DNA of 8,950 bases from Methyloprofundus sp. (lineage in GTDB: Bacteria; Pseudomonadota; Gammaproteobacteria; Methylococcales; Methylomonadaceae), in assembly GCA_030619185.1 (NCBI GenBank), contig JAUXBW010000082.1, forward strand, positions 1 to 8,950, given 5' to 3'. How positions within the stretch are numbered: position 1 is the stretch's first letter; every line of letters begins with the position of its first letter. The position numbers and the translations under genes were made by a program. Positions 5,948 through 8,950 of the stretch are shown piece after piece. The notes below the pieces were generated by a model. It was not told the origin of the DNA. It saw only the letters and a program-made list of their open reading frames with translations, and ran no database searches.

Positions 5948-6269
5948 GTAACCCTCATATTGTTTTAGTTATGTAACGTGAGGCTTGAAAAAACCTACAC
6001 ATTCAAAGTTATTCTAGCAGTAAGAATAAAAAACAACAATGCTATTTTTTATAGCCTGATAATAAAGACTTATAGTATATAATAAAAAGTCTTATACTTC
6101 GTGCGGTTGCGGGAGTGTTGATTTTTGTCGTGAGCAAGGTGTTGAAATAAGTTTATAGTGGGCCATACAAAGGTTCAATTTAATGACTGACAGCACAAGC
6201 AAGCGTAGAAACCAAAGCCATGGCTGAGTGAAATATGTTACTGACTGGGTCTCAAACAGCTAAAAGTCT
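5948..6269. other. Gene-free AT-rich spacer between divergent genes
   Basis: This 322-base gap separates the divergent minus-strand exported-protein gene and prfB, so it should hold promoters for both. It contains a candidate minus-strand promoter (6011-6039), a small hairpin GCTAT/ATAGC (6041-6055), and a longer inverted repeat AAGACTT (6065-6071) with AAGTCTT (6087-6093) whose loop includes a perfect TATAAT on the + strand (6078-6083). No matching -35 element was found for that TATAAT, so I do not call a prfB promoter. The right half, 6100-6269, shows no gene, repeat or RNA that I can recognise. Confidence 0.6.
6011..6039 (-). promoter_or_regulatory. Candidate sigma70 promoter for the small exported-protein gene
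   Basis: Read on the minus strand, TTGTTG (6034-6039) and TAGAAT (6011-6016) are separated by exactly 17 bases. The -10 matches TATAAT at five of six positions, while the -35 matches TTGACA only at its first three. It lies about 63 bases upstream of the minus-strand ATG at 5947, a normal leader length. The A/T richness of the area limits confidence. Confidence 0.35.
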
Positions 6270-7368
6270 ATGCAAGAAATAAATCCTATTACTCATAAAA
6301 TTACTGATTTAAAAGATCGTACCAATGCACTTAGGGGGTATCTTTGACTACGATGTTAAAAGTGAGCGTTTAGTTGAAGTTTTAAGAGAATTAGAAAATC
6401 CGGATATATGGAATAATCCCGAGCAAGCGCAAGCCTTAGGAAAAGAAAGAGGCTTATTGGCAGCGATTGTCAATACGATCTCTGAGTTAGAGACGGGGTT
6501 AGATGATGCGGCTGAATTGCTGGAAATGGCTGTTGCTGAAGCAGATGAAGAAACTGTCGACACAGTGCTTGTGGATATTGCCGTTTTTGCAGAGAAAGTG
6601 AATGGCCTGGAATTCCGGCGCATGTTTTCGGGCGAGATGGATGCTAATCATGCATTTCTGGATATTCAGTCTGGATCGGGCGGGACGGAAGCACAGGACT
6701 GGGCTGCTATGATTGAGCGTATGTACTTACGCTGGGGTGAACGGAAAGGCTTTAAAACCGAGTTGATTGAAGAGTCTCAAGGTGACGTTGCAGGCATTAA
6801 AAGCGCAACCATTAAATTTAACGGGGATTATGCCTTTGGCTGGTTACGTACCGAAACCGGTGTGCATCGTCTGGTCAGGAAGTCGCCCTTTGATTCGGGC
6901 AATCGTCGTCATACCTCTTTTGCTTCAGTATTTGTTTCTCCTGAGATTGATGATGATATTGAAATAAACATCAATCCTGCAGACTTGCGTATTGATGTTT
7001 ATCGTGCCAGTGGTGCGGGAGGGCAGCATGTTAATAAAACTGAGTCAGCGGTACGTATAACCCATATTCCGACCAATACAGTTGCGCAATGTCAGAATGA
7101 TAGGTCGCAGCACAAAAATAAAGACACTGCGATGAAGCAGTTAAAATCCAGGTTATATGAGCTGGAATTACGTAAGCGCACAGAAACACAACAAGCCGTA
7201 GAGGATAATAAATCTGATATAGGCTGGGGGAGCCAGATCCGTTCCTATGTATTAGATCAATCAAGGATCAAAGATTTGCGTACGAATGTTGAAACAGGCA
7301 ATACTCAGGCTGTACTAGATGGTGATTTAGATCAGTTTATCGAAGCCAGTTTGAAGAGTGGCCTGTAA
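6270..7368 (+). CDS. prfB: Peptide chain release factor 2 (programmed +1 frameshift)
   Basis: RF2 recognises UGA and UAA stop codons and triggers peptide release on the ribosome. The gene is in two frames: codons 1-25 from ATG 6270 end at an in-frame TGA (6345-6347), and a +1 shift at CTT-TGA-C continues from GAC (6346) to the TAA at 7366-7368. The joined product has 365 residues, the same length as E. coli RF2. The SPF tripeptide that reads the stop codon is at residues 205-207, and the GGQ catalytic motif is at 250-252 in SGAGGQHVN. Residue 246 is Ala, the common form, rather than the Thr of E. coli K-12. The start lacks a strong Shine-Dalgarno sequence. lysS follows after 123 bases, the gene order also seen in E. 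coli. The ATG at 6325 gives a continuous frame but is not the true start. Confidence 0.97.
6333..6348 (+). promoter_or_regulatory. prfB +1 programmed frameshift site
   Basis: The site consists of an internal Shine-Dalgarno-like AGGGGG (6333-6338), a three-base spacer TAT, the slippery codon CTT (6342-6344), and TGA followed by C (6345-6348). AGGGGGTATCTTTGAC is the same 16 bases as the E. coli prfB site. When RF2 is scarce, the ribosome pauses at the poorly terminating TGAC context, tRNA-Leu slips onto UUU and translation continues as GAC. RF2 therefore regulates its own synthesis. Confidence 0.97.
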
Positions 7369-7420
7369 TCGTCACGGATAACTCATAAGGTAACTCGCAA
7401 TAAATAACCTACGCCAGATG

Positions 7421-7448
7421 CTCAACTTATTCCATGCGCGTTCCTTAG
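7421..7448. repeat. Short dispersed repeat copy upstream of lysS
   Basis: Positions 7427-7448 match 87-108 at 20 of 22 bases in the same orientation (shared core CGTTCCTTAG), and the similarity fades to the left. The copy lies in the prfB-lysS spacer, 43 bases before the lysS ATG. It appears to be only the right end of the longer element seen at the left edge of the window. Confidence 0.55.
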
Positions 7449-7491
7449 CCCCTCCTGAATTAAAAAAACCAAATAATTAAATAACACAAAC

Positions 7492-8950
7492 ATGTCTGAA
7501 TTAGAACACGACGAACAAGAACAGATAAAGCAACGCCGCTCAAAATTAAATGCACTGCGTGAAAATGGAGGGATTGCTTTCCCTACTGACTTTCGCCGCA
7601 ATGTGGTCGCTGGTGAATTAATTGCAGAATATGCTGCAAAAACCAAGGAAGAATTAAACGCAGAGCCGGTGCGTGTTAAGTTAGCAGGGCGCTTAATGAC
7701 ACGTCGTATTATGGGCAAAGCAAGTTTTGCGCATATTCAGGATATGTCGGGTAAAATACAGCTCTATGTCACGCGTGATACCCTGCCTGAAGGCTTTTAT
7801 AATGAGCAGTTCAAAAAGTGGGATATCGGCGATATTGTTGGTGCAGAAGGGGTTTTATTTAAAACCAAGGTGGGTGAACTCAGTGTCAAAGTTGACGATA
7901 TTCGTTTGTTGACTAAATCTCTGCGCCCTTTACCTGAGAAGTTTCATGGGTTAGCAGATCAGGAAATTAAATATCGGCAGCGTTATCTGGATTTGATCAT
8001 GAGTGATACTTCTCGGGAAACATTTTTAATGCGTTCAAAAATTGTCGCTTATATACGTCAGTTTTTAACCGTGAGAAAATTTCTTGAAGTTGAAACCCCG
8101 ATGATGCAGGCGATTCCAGGTGGGGCAACAGCAAAACCTTTTGCAACACATCATAATGCACTGGATATGGGTTTGTACTTGCGCATAGCACCTGAGCTGT
8201 ATTTAAAACGGCTCGTTGTCGGTGGTTTTGAACGGGTTTTTGAAATCAACCGAAATTTCCGTAATGAAGGCTTATCCTCACGGCATAACCCGGAATTTAC
8301 CATGATAGAGTTTTATCAGGCCTATGCTGAATATGGCGAATTAATGGATTTAACAGAGCTGATGCTAAAGGGCATAGCTGAAGAATTAGTTGGCAAAACG
8401 GTCATTACTTATCAAGGAGAAGACTACGATTTTGGCAAACCGTTTGCACGTATGACGGTAGTTGATTCAATTTTACATTTTAACCCCGATTTGTCGCCTG
8501 CAGATATCAATAGCCGTGAGGTAGCGGTAAAGGTAGCAGAAAATCTGGGAATCCCGATTAAAGAAAGCTATGGGCTAGGTAAGGTTCAAATTGAGATTTT
8601 TGAGAAAACGGTGGAAAGTCGTTTGATGAATCCCACTTTTATTACCGCTTATCCGGTTGAAGTGTCTCCATTAGCGCGGCGAAATGATGATAACCCTCAT
8701 GTTACCGACCGTTTTGAGTTTTTTGTGGGTGGACGGGAAATTGCCAATGGATTTACCGAGTTAAACGACTCAGAAGATCAGGCAGAGCGTTTTTTGCAAC
8801 AGGTACAGGAAAAAGAAGCCGGAGATGACGAGGCAATGCATTTTGACGCGGACTATATTACTGCACTGGAGCATGGGATGCCGCCCACGGCAGGAGAAGG
8901 AATTGGAATAGATCGACTGGTCATGTTATTTACCGATGCGCCTTCTATTC
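7492..8950 (+). CDS. lysS: Lysyl-tRNA synthetase, class II (3' end outside window)
   Basis: Charges tRNA-Lys with lysine in the cytoplasm. The open frame runs 486 codons without a stop to the window edge; comparison with E. coli LysS (505 residues) suggests about 13 residues are missing. An N-terminal helix (to about residue 50) leads into the OB-fold anticodon-binding domain (about 60-150, with [16 protein letters not shown]). The class II catalytic domain follows: motif 1 FLEVETP (197-203), motif 2 from FRNEG (Arg257) to RHNPEF, and motif 3 GEGIGIDRL with Arg475. The lysine/ATP-site segments [10 protein letters not shown] and GGREIANGF are intact. The ATG at 7492 gives MSELEHDEQ, similar in form to E. 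coli MSEQ. No clear Shine-Dalgarno sequence is visible. It is probably cotranscribed with prfB, since no terminator is seen in the 123-base spacer. Confidence 0.97.
   Translation, partial: MSELEHDEQEQIKQRRSKLNALRENGGIAFPTDFRRNVVAGELIAEYAAKTKEELNAEPVRVKLAGRLMTRRIMGKASFAHIQDMSGKIQLYVTRDTLPEGFYNEQFKKWDIGDIVGAEGVLFKTKVGELSVKVDDIRLLTKSLRPLPEKFHGLADQEIKYRQRYLDLIMSDTSRETFLMRSKIVAYIRQFLTVRKFLEVETPMMQAIPGGATAKPFATHHNALDMGLYLRIAPELYLKRLVVGGFERVFEINRNFRNEGLSSRHNPEFTMIEFYQAYAEYGELMDLTELMLKGIAEELVGKTVITYQGEDYDFGKPFARMTVVDSILHFNPDLSPADINSREVAVKVAENLGIPIKESYGLGKVQIEIFEKTVESRLMNPTFITAYPVEVSPLARRNDDNPHVTDRFEFFVGGREIANGFTELNDSEDQAERFLQQVQEKEAGDDEAMHFDADYITALEHGMPPTAGEGIGIDRLVMLFTDAPSI

Noticed and set aside
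6065..6093. AAGACTT/AAGTCTT inverted repeat with TATAAT as a prfB promoter and operator
   Set aside because: No acceptable -35 lies 16-18 bases upstream, and it is about 190 bases from prfB. It is recorded in the spacer entry only.
6183..6227. 14-codon ORF (MTDSTSKRRNQSHG) ahead of prfB as a leader peptide
   Set aside because: It has no Shine-Dalgarno sequence, no regulatory codon run and no attenuator hairpin beside it; chance explains it.
6325..6345. ATG at 6325 as the prfB start
   Set aside because: The bases form the frameshift site read in another frame. The true start at 6270 plus the +1 shift restores the 365-residue RF2.
6270..6347. prfB as a pseudogene because of the early TGA
   Set aside because: The complete frameshift signal is present and the downstream protein is intact, with SPF and GGQ motifs.

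Overview
The window carries most of a SUF iron-sulfur cluster assembly operon, a small rRNA-modification/Rieske pair attached to it, one small exported protein on the other strand, and the prfB-lysS pair. All genes except the small one are on the + strand. The protein sequences (RsmJ, RF2 and LysS very close to their E. coli forms) indicate a gammaproteobacterium of moderate to low G+C. The intergenic palindromes resemble repeat families common in Methylococcales (methanotrophs); that placement is inference from memory, not a search.

Layout. 1-248: gene-free, holding a hairpin-rich repeat copy and a separate ~92 bp palindrome. 249-2326: sufC and sufD, sharing one base. 2327-2479: a REP/BIME-like double hairpin ending in a T-run. 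2480-3703: sufS. 3704-3919: a 158-bp element with CCACGAAA-type inverted ends, then a candidate Fur box. 3920-5504: sufU, rsmJ and a Rieske ferredoxin, tightly packed. 5515-5552: strong hairpin terminator between convergent genes. 5561-5947 (-): small exported helical protein of unknown function. 5948-6269: gene-free, AT-rich. 6270-7368: prfB with the classic +1 frameshift. 7369-7491: spacer with a second copy of the short repeat seen near the left edge. 7492-8950: lysS, cut by the right edge about 13 codons before its expected end.

How the genes work together. SufS takes sulfur from cysteine and SufU relays it to the SufBCD scaffold. SufC is the ATPase and SufD its partner; sufB is not in the window and probably lies just to the left. 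SufS carries the second histidine of an HPHD motif, the residue that swaps onto zinc in the Bacillus SufS-SufU pair, so this is a SufU-type rather than the SufE-type SUF system of E. coli. The Rieske protein is a plausible client of the pathway. prfB and lysS are a conserved translation gene pair.

No wholly new system is evident. The most unusual feature is that three structurally different palindromic elements occupy the three gaps around sufC, sufD, sufS and sufU, one of them looking like an intra-operon terminator.
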